Assembly: GCF_002736205.1 (NCBI RefSeq)
Contig: NZ_CP024091.1
Location: 4,399,555-4,463,554 of the forward strand
Length of the DNA stretch: 64,000 bases
Source of the DNA: Pedobacter ginsengisoli
GTDB taxonomy: Bacteria > Bacteroidota > Bacteroidia > Sphingobacteriales > Sphingobacteriaceae
Reading direction: 5' to 3'
Part shown: piece by piece, positions 8,744 to 18,700 of the stretch
Numbering within the stretch: position 1 is the first letter of the stretch
Layout: every line of letters begins with the position of its first letter
Program-made: the position numbers and the translations under genes
The notes under the pieces: model-generated
Told to the model about the DNA's origin: nothing
Databases searched by the model: none
Seen by the model: only the letters and a program-made list of their open reading frames with translations

Positions 8744-9163
8744 CTAAAAATTTCTGTTTTCAGCCACCCAATTTTTAATGTAATCTACTATAGTAGCCAT
8801 GGTAGTTCCTGGTGCAAATAACTCGCCTACTCCTATTTCTTTAAGCTTTTTCATATCATTTTCAGGAATAATCCCTCCACCGGTAAGCAAAACATCACTT
8901 AATTGCTTCTGCTTCATGACCTCTACTATTTTCGGAAAAACCGTCATGTGAGCTCCTGAGAGTATGGAAATACCAATGGCATCAACATCTTCCTGCAGAG
9001 CCGTGTTTACTACCATTTCAGGCGTTTGCCGTAATCCCGTATAAATTACCTCCATACCAGCGTCTCTTAGCGAAGTTGCTATTACTTTTGCGCCCCTGTC
9101 ATGCCCATCCAACCCTACCTTTGCTACTAAAACACGTATTGGCCTGTTTAACATTTTGCTCAT
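8744..9163 (-). CDS. Stand-alone cobalamin-binding domain protein (methylmalonyl-CoA mutase C-terminal type)
   Basis: A 139-residue protein that is almost wholly a B12-binding Rossmann-like domain. It contains the LDGHDRGAKV signature (DxHxxG, whose His is the lower axial cobalt ligand), then GISILSGAH and LLTGGGIIP, which form the rest of the cofactor pocket. It corresponds to the small C-terminal part of acyl-CoA mutases; no catalytic TIM-barrel subunit is encoded nearby. A TACATTTA sequence at 9186-9193 on the minus strand is a possible -7 box. A crotonase gene follows 3 bases later. Confidence 0.93.
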   Translation of the reverse strand: MSKMLNRPIRVLVAKVGLDGHDRGAKVIATSLRDAGMEVIYTGLRQTPEMVVNTALQEDVDAIGISILSGAHMTVFPKIVEVMKQKQLSDVLLTGGGIIPENDMKKLKEIGVGELFAPGTTMATIVDYIKNWVAENRNF

Positions 9164-9214
9164 AATTTATACTAATAGTAGGTGGTAAATGTAAGTAAAT
9201 TAGCGCTTTTATAT

Positions 9215-9222
9215 TAACTTTG
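9215..9222 (+). promoter_or_regulatory. glnS promoter -7 box
   Basis: TAACTTTG matches TAnnTTTG exactly and ends 20 bases before the glnS start codon at 9243, the usual distance in this window. Confidence 0.5.
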
Positions 9223-9242
9223 GCACTAAATTTACAGTTTTT

Positions 9243-10904
9243 ATGAGTGAAGAAAGATCATTGAACTTCATTGAAGAAATCATTGAGAACGATTTAAATA
9301 GCGGAAAATACGAAACCCTTATTACACGTTTTCCGCCAGAGCCTAACGGATACTTGCATATAGGCCATGCTAAAGCTATATGCTTAAACTTTGGACTAAC
9401 AAAAAAATATGGTGGTTATACAAACTTAAGATTTGATGACACCAATCCGGTTACTGAAAAAACCGAATATGTAGACAGTCAGCAAGCCGATATTAAATGG
9501 CTTGGCTTTGAGTGGAAAAACGAATTATATACTTCTGATTATTTCGATTCTCTTTATGAATATGCCGTAACCCTTATTAAAAAGGGTCTTGCTTATGTGG
9601 ATGACAGCACTGCAGAAGAGATTGCAGAATTAAAAGGCACGCCTACCGAAGCCGGCAAAGACAGCCCATCGAGAAGCCGCAGCATTGAAGAGAATCTTGA
9701 TCTTTTTAGCCGAATGAAAAGCGGCGAATTTCCGGATGGTACGTACACCCTACGTGCAAAAATAGATATGGCCAGCCCTAACATGATTATGAGGGACCCG
9801 GTGCTTTATCGTATTAAACATGCCGAACATCACAGAACAGGAAACAAATGGTGCATATACCCAATGTATGATTTTGCACATGGGCAAAGTGACAGCATTG
9901 AATTCATTACGCATTCCATTTGTACACTTGAGTATGTAGCACATCGTGAATTGTACGATTGGCTAATTGAGAAACTTGAGATATTCCCTTCAAAACAATA
10001 TGAGTTTGCCCGTTTAAACCTTTCTTATACGGTTATGAGTAAGCGTAAATTGCTTCAATTGGTAAACGAAGGCGTGGTAAGTGGATGGGATGATCCGCGT
10101 ATGCCAACCATAAGCGGACTTAGGAGACGTGGCTATACCCCAGAAAGTATAAGAGAGTTTTGTGAGAGGATTGGAGTTGCCAAAAGAGAAAACCTAATTG
10201 AATTAAGCCTTTTAGAGTTCTGTGTACGCGAACATTTAAATAAAACTGCTAACAGGGTTATGGCGGTATTGGACCCTATTAAACTTATAATTACGAATTA
10301 CCCTGAAGGGCAAAACGAGATTTTAATTGGCGAAAACAACCCTGAAGCGGAAGATAAAGGTGGAACAAGAGAGATTCCTTTCAGCAATGAATTGTGGATT
10401 GAACGCGAAGATTTTATGGAAGAACCTGCAAAAAAATGGTTCAGACTTGCACCCGGAGCAATGGTAAGACTTAAACATGCTTACATTGTAAAATGTGAAG
10501 ACTTTAAAAAAGATGCAGATGGTAATGTGACCGAAATCTATTGCACGTATATTCCAGAATCTAAGAGTGGGGAAGATACTAGTGGCATCAACGTTAAAGG
10601 TACCATCCATTGGGTGAGCAGCAAACATGCAAGAAGTGCCGAAATCAGAATGTACGATCGTTTATTTACTTCGGAATGTCCTGATGCTGAAGAGGGCGAC
10701 TTTAAAGATTATCTTAACTCAAACAGTATAGAAATCATTAAGCAGGCCTATATTGAACCTTACCTTGCTAATGCTGATAAGGATGCACGCTATCAGTTCA
10801 TCAGAAAAGGCTATTATTGCCTTGATAAAGATTCTACCCCTGAGCACCTGGTATTTAACCGTACTGTTTCTCTAAAGGATGCCTGGGCAAAAGCCAATAA
10901 ATAG
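9243..10904 (+). CDS. glnS: Glutamine--tRNA ligase
   Basis: A 553-residue class I synthetase that attaches glutamine to tRNA-Gln. It has the HIGH motif in FPPEPNGYLHIGHAKA (HIGH at 39-42), a KMSKS-type loop as VMSKRKL near residue 264, and the C-terminal beta-barrel anticodon-binding domains (about 340-550). Length is as in E. coli GlnRS. Together with gltX at 21.6-23.1 kb this shows that the organism can form Gln-tRNA directly. It is expressed alone, with its own -7 box and a terminator directly after the stop. Confidence 0.97.
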   Translation: MSEERSLNFIEEIIENDLNSGKYETLITRFPPEPNGYLHIGHAKAICLNFGLTKKYGGYTNLRFDDTNPVTEKTEYVDSQQADIKWLGFEWKNELYTSDYFDSLYEYAVTLIKKGLAYVDDSTAEEIAELKGTPTEAGKDSPSRSRSIEENLDLFSRMKSGEFPDGTYTLRAKIDMASPNMIMRDPVLYRIKHAEHHRTGNKWCIYPMYDFAHGQSDSIEFITHSICTLEYVAHRELYDWLIEKLEIFPSKQYEFARLNLSYTVMSKRKLLQLVNEGVVSGWDDPRMPTISGLRRRGYTPESIREFCERIGVAKRENLIELSLLEFCVREHLNKTANRVMAVLDPIKLIITNYPEGQNEILIGENNPEAEDKGGTREIPFSNELWIEREDFMEEPAKKWFRLAPGAMVRLKHAYIVKCEDFKKDADGNVTEIYCTYIPESKSGEDTSGINVKGTIHWVSSKHARSAEIRMYDRLFTSECPDAEEGDFKDYLNSNSIEIIKQAYIEPYLANADKDARYQFIRKGYYCLDKDSTPEHLVFNRTVSLKDAWAKANK

Positions 10905-10909
10905 ATTAT

Positions 10910-10948
10910 AACACATTCTGTCCTTTGATTTAAAGGACGGAATGTGTT
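10910..10948. terminator. Bidirectional terminator between glnS and the amidase
   Basis: A 17-base stem (aacacattctgtccttt with 10932-10948, one G-T pair) closes a 5-base loop between two convergent stop codons. It can serve both genes. Confidence 0.8.
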
Positions 10949-10950
10949 CT

Positions 10951-11784
10951 TTACATATACTTCTTGTATAAGTTAAACAGAATCAGTTTAACAGCCGGCG
11001 TCAATTCCGGTGTAACGTCTGTTTGCACAAAGTGAATCTTAAATGCCACAATTGCCGCAGGTAGATTGCTGACATCATACCCAATAATTTTTAACGCAAG
11101 TGTTGCATCAAAATCCTCTGGCGGCATCACAAGCACACTGTCGTACCATAAGCCGTAGCCTTTTTCAGCAAACCTTTTCCATGGGAAATTTGCGGGATCA
11201 ACCTTCCTTCTTGGTGCCACATCAGAATGGCCTATAAAATTTGCTGTAGGAATTTTATATCTGCTTTTTAATGTTGCAAGCAAAGTCATCAGGCTTTCTA
11301 GCTGAGGCTCAGAATAAGGCTCAGCACCAGAATTGTCAATTTCAATTCCAATTGAAGAAGAGTTCAAATCTGTGTCGTTCCCCCACTTCCCTACACCAGC
11401 ATGATTGGCTCTTAAATAATCATTTACCATTTGTACAACTTTCCCATCTCTGCCAACTACATAATGCGCACTTACCTCTGTTTTAGCAATTGTAAACGTT
11501 TTTATTGTCTGGTCAGTAGATTTTTGAGCAGTATGATGGAGAATCACAAAATTCGGCCTCCGTATACCAAAATTAACTGAGCCAACCCATGATTGAAGTG
11601 TCGGATCGGAAAGCACCACTCCCTGATTTACAGGCGGCATTGACTTTATTGTTTCTGCAAACTCACCTGCCTTTTTCTTATATACTTTATTTGTAGCGGC
11701 ATATTTACCTGTTGAACATGAGGCAAGAATAAGCATTGCTAAAATATAGGGGCAGCCCTTTCGTAATTTGATCTGATGTGCCAT
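10951..11784 (-). CDS. N-acetylmuramoyl-L-alanine amidase, lipoprotein (Amidase_2)
   Basis: A 277-residue peptidoglycan amidase of the PGRP/T7-lysozyme fold, cutting the bond between MurNAc and the stem peptide. A lipobox (LILASC, Cys about residue 23) anchors it to a membrane. The zinc-site elements are visible: VILHHTAQ, RANHAGVGKW, then GHSDVAPRRKVDP with the second histidine and the acidic or Cys-position ligand region. The product probably acts in cell-wall turnover or recycling of muropeptides. The gene is alone and convergent with glnS. Confidence 0.92.
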   Translation of the reverse strand: MAHQIKLRKGCPYILAMLILASCSTGKYAATNKVYKKKAGEFAETIKSMPPVNQGVVLSDPTLQSWVGSVNFGIRRPNFVILHHTAQKSTDQTIKTFTIAKTEVSAHYVVGRDGKVVQMVNDYLRANHAGVGKWGNDTDLNSSSIGIEIDNSGAEPYSEPQLESLMTLLATLKSRYKIPTANFIGHSDVAPRRKVDPANFPWKRFAEKGYGLWYDSVLVMPPEDFDATLALKIIGYDVSNLPAAIVAFKIHFVQTDVTPELTPAVKLILFNLYKKYM

Positions 11785-11909
11785 AATGAAAAGATAGAAG
11801 GCGTGAAATTACTATTTTTTACTATTTTAGTCGCAATTAAATCTATGCGATTAAATCTGCTTTGCCCAATTCAGGCGATGTAGGCATAAAAGTACTAATA
11901 TATTCATAT

Positions 11910-13589
11910 ATGAAAAACATAAGCAAAGCAAGCCTTTTTATTGCTGGATGCTCAATAATTGCAGGAATTGCCTCGTGTGGTAACCCGCAGGACAAAAACA
12001 CAAAAACAACAGAAAAGACAACAGCAAACGACAGCTTACAGAAGTATGTAAATGAGCGCCTGGACATTTATGAAAAAGTAAAGCTAACCACCAATTTAAA
12101 TGACCTGACTATTAATGAGCGCAAAATACTTCCGCTTTTGATACAGTCTGCTCAAATAATGGATGATCTATTCTGGAAACAGGCATACCCGCAAAGAGAT
12201 AGTTTACTAAACACCATTAAGGACGAAAAAACAAAGTCTTTTATCTGGATTAACTATGGCCCCTGGGACAGACTTAATGGAGATAAGCCCTTTATACCAG
12301 GTATTGGCCCTAAGCCAGATGCCGCCAGTTTTTATCCTGCAGGAATGACTAAAGATGATCTTAAAAAATCTGATGCAAAAGATAAATACGGCCAATATTC
12401 TGTTATAAAAAAGGATAGCACCGGAAAACTGATTTCAATTCCTTATCATGTTCTTTTTGCTACTGAACTACAAAAAGTTTCAAATCTTTTAAAGCAGGCT
12501 GCACTACTGGCAGAAGATGCGGGACTTAAAAAATACCTTAATCTTCGTGCTGATGCTTTGGTAACAGATAATTATACGGCAAGTGATTACGCGTGGTTAG
12601 ACATGAAAAACAATAGCCTAGACATTATAATAGGACCTATTGAGAATTATGAAGACAAACTATTCAATGCGCGTGCATCTTACGAGGCATATGTGCTCAT
12701 TAAAGACAAGGTATGGAGTAAACGGCTTGCCAAGTATGTAAGCATGCTCCCTCAGTTACAGCAAGGCTTGCCTGTTGAAGCTAAATATAAAAAAGAAAAA
12801 CCTGGTACTGATTCTGAACTAAATGCTTACGACGTAATCTACTATGCCGGTGATTGTAATGCCGGGTCAAAAACAATTGCGGTAAACCTTCCAAATGACG
12901 AGATCATACAGCAAAAGAAAGGGACAAGGCGCTCACAGCTAAAAAATGCAATGAAAGCCAAGTTTGATAAAATTCTAATCCCTATAGCCAAGGAACTTAT
13001 AGACAAAGATCAGCAGCAATACATCAATTTTGAGGCCTTCTTTGCCAACGTAATGTTCCATGAGGTTGCCCACGGCTTAGGTATCAAAAAAACAATTACC
13101 GGCAAAGGCTTTGTTAAAGAGGCTCTGCAAGAGCAATACTCATGGCTTGAAGAAGGAAAAGCTGATGTTCTGGGTCTTTACATGGTAACAGGTTTACTTA
13201 AAAAGAAAGAACTAGAAGGCGATATTAAGCAGTTTTACACTACTTATATGGCGGGTATACTTCGTTCAGTAAGGTTTGGTGCAGCAAGCGCACATGGCAA
13301 AGCAAATATGCAATGCTTTAACTTCTTTAAAGAGAATGGAGCCTTTGTGAGAAATGAAAACGGCACATACAAGGTTGACTTTTCTAAGTTCGAGACAGCA
13401 ATGAATAAATTAAGCAATTTGATTATAACGCTGCAAGGAAATGGAGACAAGGCTGCTGTAGAAAAGACGCAAAAGGAAAATGCCGTTATTTCAACCGAAC
13501 TTCAAACCGATCTGGATAAACTAACCAAAAAAGGAATTCCTGTTGACATCATTTTTGAACAGGGTGTTGATGTTTTAGGAGTAAAATAA
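11910..13589 (+). CDS. M49-like (dipeptidyl-peptidase III family) metallopeptidase, lipoprotein
   Basis: A 560-residue exported zinc peptidase. From the ATG at 11910 it has a lipoprotein signal with lipobox GIASC (Cys about 24); an upstream in-frame ATG at 11862 would bury this signal, so the later start is chosen. Zinc motif HEVAHGLG lies near residue 385, followed by the second M49-type motif WLEEGKADVLG about 40 residues later. Classical DPP III enzymes have the six-residue HExxGH; here the spacing is the shorter HExxH. It probably trims peptides in the periplasm or on the outer membrane. Single-gene unit with a terminator after it. Confidence 0.85.
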   Translation: MKNISKASLFIAGCSIIAGIASCGNPQDKNTKTTEKTTANDSLQKYVNERLDIYEKVKLTTNLNDLTINERKILPLLIQSAQIMDDLFWKQAYPQRDSLLNTIKDEKTKSFIWINYGPWDRLNGDKPFIPGIGPKPDAASFYPAGMTKDDLKKSDAKDKYGQYSVIKKDSTGKLISIPYHVLFATELQKVSNLLKQAALLAEDAGLKKYLNLRADALVTDNYTASDYAWLDMKNNSLDIIIGPIENYEDKLFNARASYEAYVLIKDKVWSKRLAKYVSMLPQLQQGLPVEAKYKKEKPGTDSELNAYDVIYYAGDCNAGSKTIAVNLPNDEIIQQKKGTRRSQLKNAMKAKFDKILIPIAKELIDKDQQQYINFEAFFANVMFHEVAHGLGIKKTITGKGFVKEALQEQYSWLEEGKADVLGLYMVTGLLKKKELEGDIKQFYTTYMAGILRSVRFGAASAHGKANMQCFNFFKENGAFVRNENGTYKVDFSKFETAMNKLSNLIITLQGNGDKAAVEKTQKENAVISTELQTDLDKLTKKGIPVDIIFEQGVDVLGVK

Positions 13590-13606
13590 CCATAACTAAA
13601 TACCAA

Positions 13607-13640
13607 AACCGGCTGCACCTTAACTCAGATGCAGCCGGTT
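13607..13640. terminator. Terminator between the peptidase and the receiver gene
   Basis: An 11-base GC-rich perfect stem (aaccggctgca with 13630-13640) and a 12-base loop, between the stop at 13589 and the convergent stop at 13643. The T tract is short on the plus side (ttcttta). Confidence 0.75.
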
Positions 13641-13642
13641 CT

Positions 13643-14011
13643 TTATATTGCCAAATGTTTTCTAATAACATCTTCCAGTTCCTGTATGTCAAACGGCTTA
13701 GACAAGTAGCCATCTGCCCCAGCTTCGGCCGCTAACGTTTTCACATCGTTGTTTGCAGAGAAATAAATTACAGGGATGCTTTTTAGTGTTTCATGAGCTT
13801 TAAGCGCCCTGGTTGCATCTACCCCTCCTACATCAGGCAACCAATTGTCCATAAAAATAATATCCGGAACATAAGCCTGCACCTGCCCTATAATATCATT
13901 AGAGGTCGAGGATGTCCTGATATCATAGCCTGCATCTTCAAGAATAATTGTGCATAGCTCTAAAATTTCTGCATTGTCATCAAATACAAATACTCTCTTA
14001 TTCTTCTCCAT
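13643..14011 (-). CDS. Single-domain response regulator (CheY-like)
   Basis: A 122-residue receiver with no output domain. It has the acidic pair DD at 11-12 (VFVFDDNAE), phospho-acceptor Asp about 55 (IIFMDNWLPD), Ser in VIYFSAN and the conserved Lys in YLSKPF. It is the last gene of the six-gene signalling block, 25 bases after cheB. A free receiver in such a block is usually a phosphate shuttle or sink for the nearby hybrid kinases, or acts by protein binding. Confidence 0.93.
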   Translation of the reverse strand: MEKNKRVFVFDDNAEILELCTIILEDAGYDIRTSSTSNDIIGQVQAYVPDIIFMDNWLPDVGGVDATRALKAHETLKSIPVIYFSANNDVKTLAAEAGADGYLSKPFDIQELEDVIRKHLAI

Positions 14012-14036
14012 TAGCGCCCGGGATTAACTAAAAAGT

Positions 14037-14603
14037 TTAGGGTAACAAATTTATAAATTCTGCAATAGCTTCTATACTTAAAACCGCATCTATTTTTACG
14101 TTGGCCTGAGCCTGTGCCGGCATATAAGCAACCTGTGCAGTTGATGGATCCTGAATTAATGCTACCCCACCCCAAAGTTTAACACTGCTTAACCCGTTAA
14201 CACCATCCGAATTCGATCCTGATAGCAATAAACAAGCTAATTTATCTTTATATACTTCGGCCGCTGTTTGAAATGTAGCATCAATTGCCGGTCTGGAATA
14301 GTTTATTTTCTCAGAATAATCCAGAGAGAAAGTCCTGTCCTGTTCTATCAGTAGATGGTAATCTGATGGTGCGATGTAAATAGTCCCCGCGGTAAGTGGC
14401 TCTTTCTCTTCTACTTCTTTAACACTAAGCTCAGTTTTGCTCGATAACAATTCGGGCAATAAAGAATCTGCTCCATGCTTACGATGAATAACAATAACTA
14501 TCGGAAATCTTATTTTAACATTAATTAATGGCAGCACCTTTAAAAGTACATCCAAGCTCCCTGCAGAGCCTCCAATAATAAATGCTTCACATTTTTTCAT
14601 CAT
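14037..14603 (-). CDS. CheB-type methylesterase, catalytic domain only
   Basis: A 188-residue protein that is only the CheB esterase/deamidase domain; the receiver found in classical CheB is absent. The catalytic triad is visible: Ser13 in IIGGSAGSLD, His in VIVIHRKHG (about residue 41) and Asp in LSGSNSDGVNG (about 133). It should remove methyl groups from glutamates placed by CheR. It overlaps the end of cheR by 4 bases (ATGA), so the two are translationally coupled. No chemoreceptor, CheA or CheW gene is in the window, so the substrate may be the coiled coil of the adjacent hybrid kinase. That is inference. Confidence 0.92.
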   Translation of the reverse strand: MMKKCEAFIIGGSAGSLDVLLKVLPLINVKIRFPIVIVIHRKHGADSLLPELLSSKTELSVKEVEEKEPLTAGTIYIAPSDYHLLIEQDRTFSLDYSEKINYSRPAIDATFQTAAEVYKDKLACLLLSGSNSDGVNGLSSVKLWGGVALIQDPSTAQVAYMPAQAQANVKIDAVLSIEAIAEFINLLP

Positions 14604-15421
14604 TGTATTTTCCTCCAGATCTTCTCTGAATTCAACCGTTTATATTTAGCAGAAATACCCGAAAAATTAATCGTTTCCTTGGTTCCCAATGCCAGATATC
14701 CCAAATCTTCAAGACTCTCATCAAAAAGGTTCAGCACCTTTTGCTGTAATTCCCGATCAAAATAGATCAGGACATTTCTACATAAAATAAGCTGAAACTC
14801 ATTAAAGGAGTAATCAGAAACCAGGTTGTGTGTCGAGAATATAATCTTGCTTTTTAATTCATCGTTAAATTTTGCAAGTGAGTAATTAGCCGTATAATAG
14901 CTTGAAAAATCCTTTAAACCACCAGATAAAATATAGTTTTCAGAATATTGCTTCATATAATTCATTCCAAACATACCCTGAGCAGCCTTTTCCAGCACAA
15001 TGGGATTTAAGTCTGTAGCATAGATTAATGATTTATGCAGCAGATTAAGCTCATTTAAAATAATTGAAATTGAATACGCCTCTTCGCCAGTTGAGCAACC
15101 CGCCAACCAGATCCTGATAAACGGATAAGTCCCCAGCTTTGGGAGCACTACATCTCTTAAGGTTTTAAAAAAACCGGGATCTCTAAACATCTCGGTTACA
15201 TTAACTGTAATCTGTTCTACAAACCGTTTAAAATATAAGTTGTCGTTATTTATCTTATACCTGAACTCGGCAAAGCTCACTGCCCTATCTAAACTATACA
15301 GCCTAATGATTCTTCTCTTTAAAGATGCTCTTGAATACCCTGTAAAATCATAGCCATATTGCTCCAGGAGATCTGAAAGTAAAATCTCAACATGGTCGTC
15401 GTTAATTACAGAGAGTTCCAA
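14600..15421 (-). CDS. CheR-type protein-glutamate methyltransferase
   Basis: A 273-residue S-adenosylmethionine-dependent methyltransferase. The small N-terminal helical domain (about 1-75) contains the basic helix SRASLKRRIIRLY. The catalytic domain has TVNVTEMFRDPGFF, the SAM-binding loop IWLAGCSTGEEAYSISI, ATDLNP and LILCRNVLIYF, all typical of CheR. It lies 5 bases after a receiver gene and overlaps cheB by 4 bases. Regulation is probably through the upstream receiver and hybrid kinase. No motility gene is nearby. Confidence 0.95.
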   Translation of the reverse strand: MELSVINDDHVEILLSDLLEQYGYDFTGYSRASLKRRIIRLYSLDRAVSFAEFRYKINNDNLYFKRFVEQITVNVTEMFRDPGFFKTLRDVVLPKLGTYPFIRIWLAGCSTGEEAYSISIILNELNLLHKSLIYATDLNPIVLEKAAQGMFGMNYMKQYSENYILSGGLKDFSSYYTANYSLAKFNDELKSKIIFSTHNLVSDYSFNEFQLILCRNVLIYFDRELQQKVLNLFDESLEDLGYLALGTKETINFSGISAKYKRLNSEKIWRKIQ

Positions 15422-15426
15422 TCAGG

Positions 15427-15792
15427 TTAAATATATTTAATAAGCAAACTTGTTAATTCTTCAACATTAATAGGTTTAGAAACATAACCTACCGCCCCCG
15501 CATTAATACACCGTTCTCTATCGCCAACCATAGCCTGTGCGGTAACAGCTATCACAGGAATATGCTTAAGATCAGGACTTTCGTCTATTTTAGCAATAGC
15601 CTCATATCCGTCCATCCCGGGCATCATCATATCCATCAAAACCACTGCAATTTCTTTATTCTCTTTAAGCAAACCTATGCCTTCTTCCCCACCCGCAGCA
15701 GTTAAACAATGATAGCCCCTGGCCTTTAAAACAGCCGACAGAGCAAAAATGTTCCTGTTATCATCATCAATTATCAATACTTTCTTTGCCAT
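15427..15792 (-). CDS. Single-domain response regulator
   Basis: A 121-residue receiver starting at MAKKVLIIDDD; an upstream in-frame ATG at 15822 would overlap the kinase gene and add an atypical leader. Asp about 53 (VVLMDMMMPGMDGYEA), Thr in VIAVTAQAM and Lys in YVSKPINVEEL are present. It is closely similar in sequence to the last receiver of the hybrid kinase just upstream (shared MDMMMP, MDGYE, AVTA-AM-GDRE-CI-AGA, SKP), so it probably arose by duplication of that domain and may compete with it or take phosphate from it. It sits between the kinase and cheR. Confidence 0.93.
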   Translation of the reverse strand: MAKKVLIIDDDNRNIFALSAVLKARGYHCLTAAGGEEGIGLLKENKEIAVVLMDMMMPGMDGYEAIAKIDESPDLKHIPVIAVTAQAMVGDRERCINAGAVGYVSKPINVEELTSLLIKYI

Positions 15793-15796
15793 ATAT

Positions 15797-18700
15797 TTAC
15801 ACTTTGTTGTAAAGCCACACACGTAATAATGAAATCAGCTGATCAATATCAACAGGTTTCGAGATATAGTCCGACGCCCCTGCCGCTATACATTTTTCCC
15901 TATCACCCATCATTGCCTTTGCAGTAACAGCCAAAACCGGCAATTGTTTATACGCCGGAATTTTCCTGATTTCTTTTGTGCTCTCATATCCGTCCATCTC
16001 TGGCATCATCATATCCATCAGCACAATATCTATCAACGGATTCTCTTTAAGCATCTGCAGCGCCTCTTTTCCATCCGTAGCAGCCAAAACTTTCATCTTA
16101 TGCTGTTCCAGCGCCTTTGTAAGCGAAAATATATTCCGAACATCATCATCAGCAATCAGCACCGTTTTATTGTTTAGCACTTCGTATAGACCACCAAGTT
16201 TTTCAGTGGCCTGATTTTTATGTTTTGCATCCGATTCATTCTCCTCAATGAGGTGTAAAAACAAGCCCGCTTCGTCTAATATCCGCTGATAAGAATGAGC
16301 CGTCTTAACCACAATCGAATCGGCATATTGTCTGATCTTGCTTTCCTCTCCCTTCGATAAGTTTTTCCCGGTAAAGATGATGATAGGCAGGTTTTCAAGT
16401 CCCTCACTTTTCTTAATCGTTTCAAGGGTTTCGTATGCATTTTTATCAGGTATCCCCATATCAAGTATCACGCAATCCACTTCCTTTTCCTGTAGGGCAC
16501 CTATTCCCTCTTTAACATTCCCAGCTACCTGTGTGTTGATGTTATAATTGCTTAAAAAATAACTTAAAGCCTGAGCATGCTGTTTGTTTTCTTCAACTAT
16601 AAGCACCTTTCTAGGCCCTCTGGTTAATGCTTGTTCAAGTTTTTGAAATATCTGAGCCATGTGCTCAAGAGCAATGGGCTTGTTAATAAAATCAACGGCC
16701 CCTTTTAACAAACTCTCTTTTTTAACCTCAAGCGACGACATAATATGAACCGGAATGTGTCTGGTTTTAGGATTAGATTTTAACTCTTCCATAACTTGCC
16801 ACCCATCCTTAACAGGAAGCTGAATATCTAACAGAATAGCAAGCGGCTTGTAATGATTGGCCAGTTCAATCCCAACATCTCCTCTAACAGCCACAATACC
16901 TTTGTAATTTCTTTTACGGGTAAAATTTAAAAGGGTTTTCGCAAATGCGGTATCATCTTCTACAATCAGAATCACCTTATCGCCTTCCTTAATGCTGTCC
17001 CTGTCGTCCTCAACCTCTTGCGGAATACGATCAACCGTAAACCGTTCTAAAGCAGCTTCTGTTTGTTTTTCCGGAACAGCAAAAGTATCCTTGTCATCTG
17101 GCTCATCAACTGTAACTTCGGCCAATCTATCTACAGGCAAAGAGAAAGTAAACTCACTCCCCACATTTTCTTTACTTACAAGTTCAATTTTACCCCCTAA
17201 AAGCTTAGCCAGCTCCCGGCTTATTGAAAGCCCAAGTCCGGTACCCCCAAACTTTCTTCTGGTCGATCCATCTGCCTGCTGAAACGCTTCAAAAATAAGC
17301 CCAAGCTTATCGTCTGGAATCCCTATACCTGTATCAGTAACTTTAAACAGAGTAAACCTATTTGCATCATCTCTTTTTACGGTTAATGATACCTTGCCCT
17401 GGCTTGTAAATTTAATAGCATTTGATAGCAGGTTCTTTAAAATCTGCTCCAGCCGCATTTTATCTGTATTAATAATACTTACGTTCGTAGCAACATCAAT
17501 AACAAGTTCAAGTCCTTTATTTTTAGCAAGCGGCTCAAACAATGATTTCATGTCCGTTAATACCTCATTTACACTAAAATCACCAAACTCAAGTTTCATT
17601 TTACCAGCCTCTATTTTAGAGAGATCCAGTATCTCGTCAATAAGCCCAAGTAACCCTTGTCCCGAGCTCTGAATTACGTCCGCATACTCTACATATTCAG
17701 TACTGAGATCCTTGTTCTCCGACATAAGCTTAGACAACAGCAATATCGAATTTAAAGGCGTACGCAATTCGTGCGACATATTGGCAAGGAACTCTGATTT
17801 ATATTTAGTGCTTTGCTCCAATTGCTCCGCTTTCTGCTGTATATCCAGATTTCGCTCCTGTATAAGCTGATTTTTTTCTTCCAGCAAACTGGTTCTTTCT
17901 TCAAGTTCCTGATTGCTTTGCAATAATTCTTCCTGTTGTACCCTCAGCTCCTCTTCCGAAGTTTGTATTTTTTGCGTTTGAGCTTCCAGCTCGGCATTAA
18001 GACCTTCCAACTCACTATGCTGAGCCTGCAGTTCTTCTGCCTGCGCCTGGGTTTCTTCTAAAAGCTCCTGTAGTTTTTTACGGTTTTGTGCTACATGAAC
18101 TGCAACACCAATATTGTGCGAAATACTGCTAAAATACTCCAATTGTAATGGAGTATAAGTGCCTAACGTACCGAATTCCAATACCCCGGTAGTGATACCA
18201 TTTCTAATTATAGGAAAAGCTACAATATTTCTTGGCCTGGTACTGCCCGATGCAAAGCTAATGGTCATTTCATCTTCGGGAATATCATTGATTAATATTT
18301 GCTTTCCTGATTTAAACACCTGACCAGCAACACCTTCTCCAGATTTAAGGCGTACTATACCTTCATTCTTTATCAGAGAATAGCTTCCTGTAAGTAGTAA
18401 TTCTTCACTGCTCCCCCTCAGGTAAAAAGCAGCAACTGCGCTATCAGTATAAGTAACAATATCTTCAAGAATATCATTGGCCAGCTCTTCCAAGCTTTTT
18501 TCCCCAACCATTTTCTCATTCAGAGAGGCAATGCCCGACTGAAGCCATTCTTTATCGCCCAGCAACGAAAATGAATACTGTAGAGATTCGGCCATCGAGT
18601 TTAAAGACCCGACCAAACTGCCCAACCCGTCCTTTTGTTCAGCATTCAGACGGATCTGATAATCCCCTTTAGAAATCTGCGAGGCAATGTCCTGAATAAC

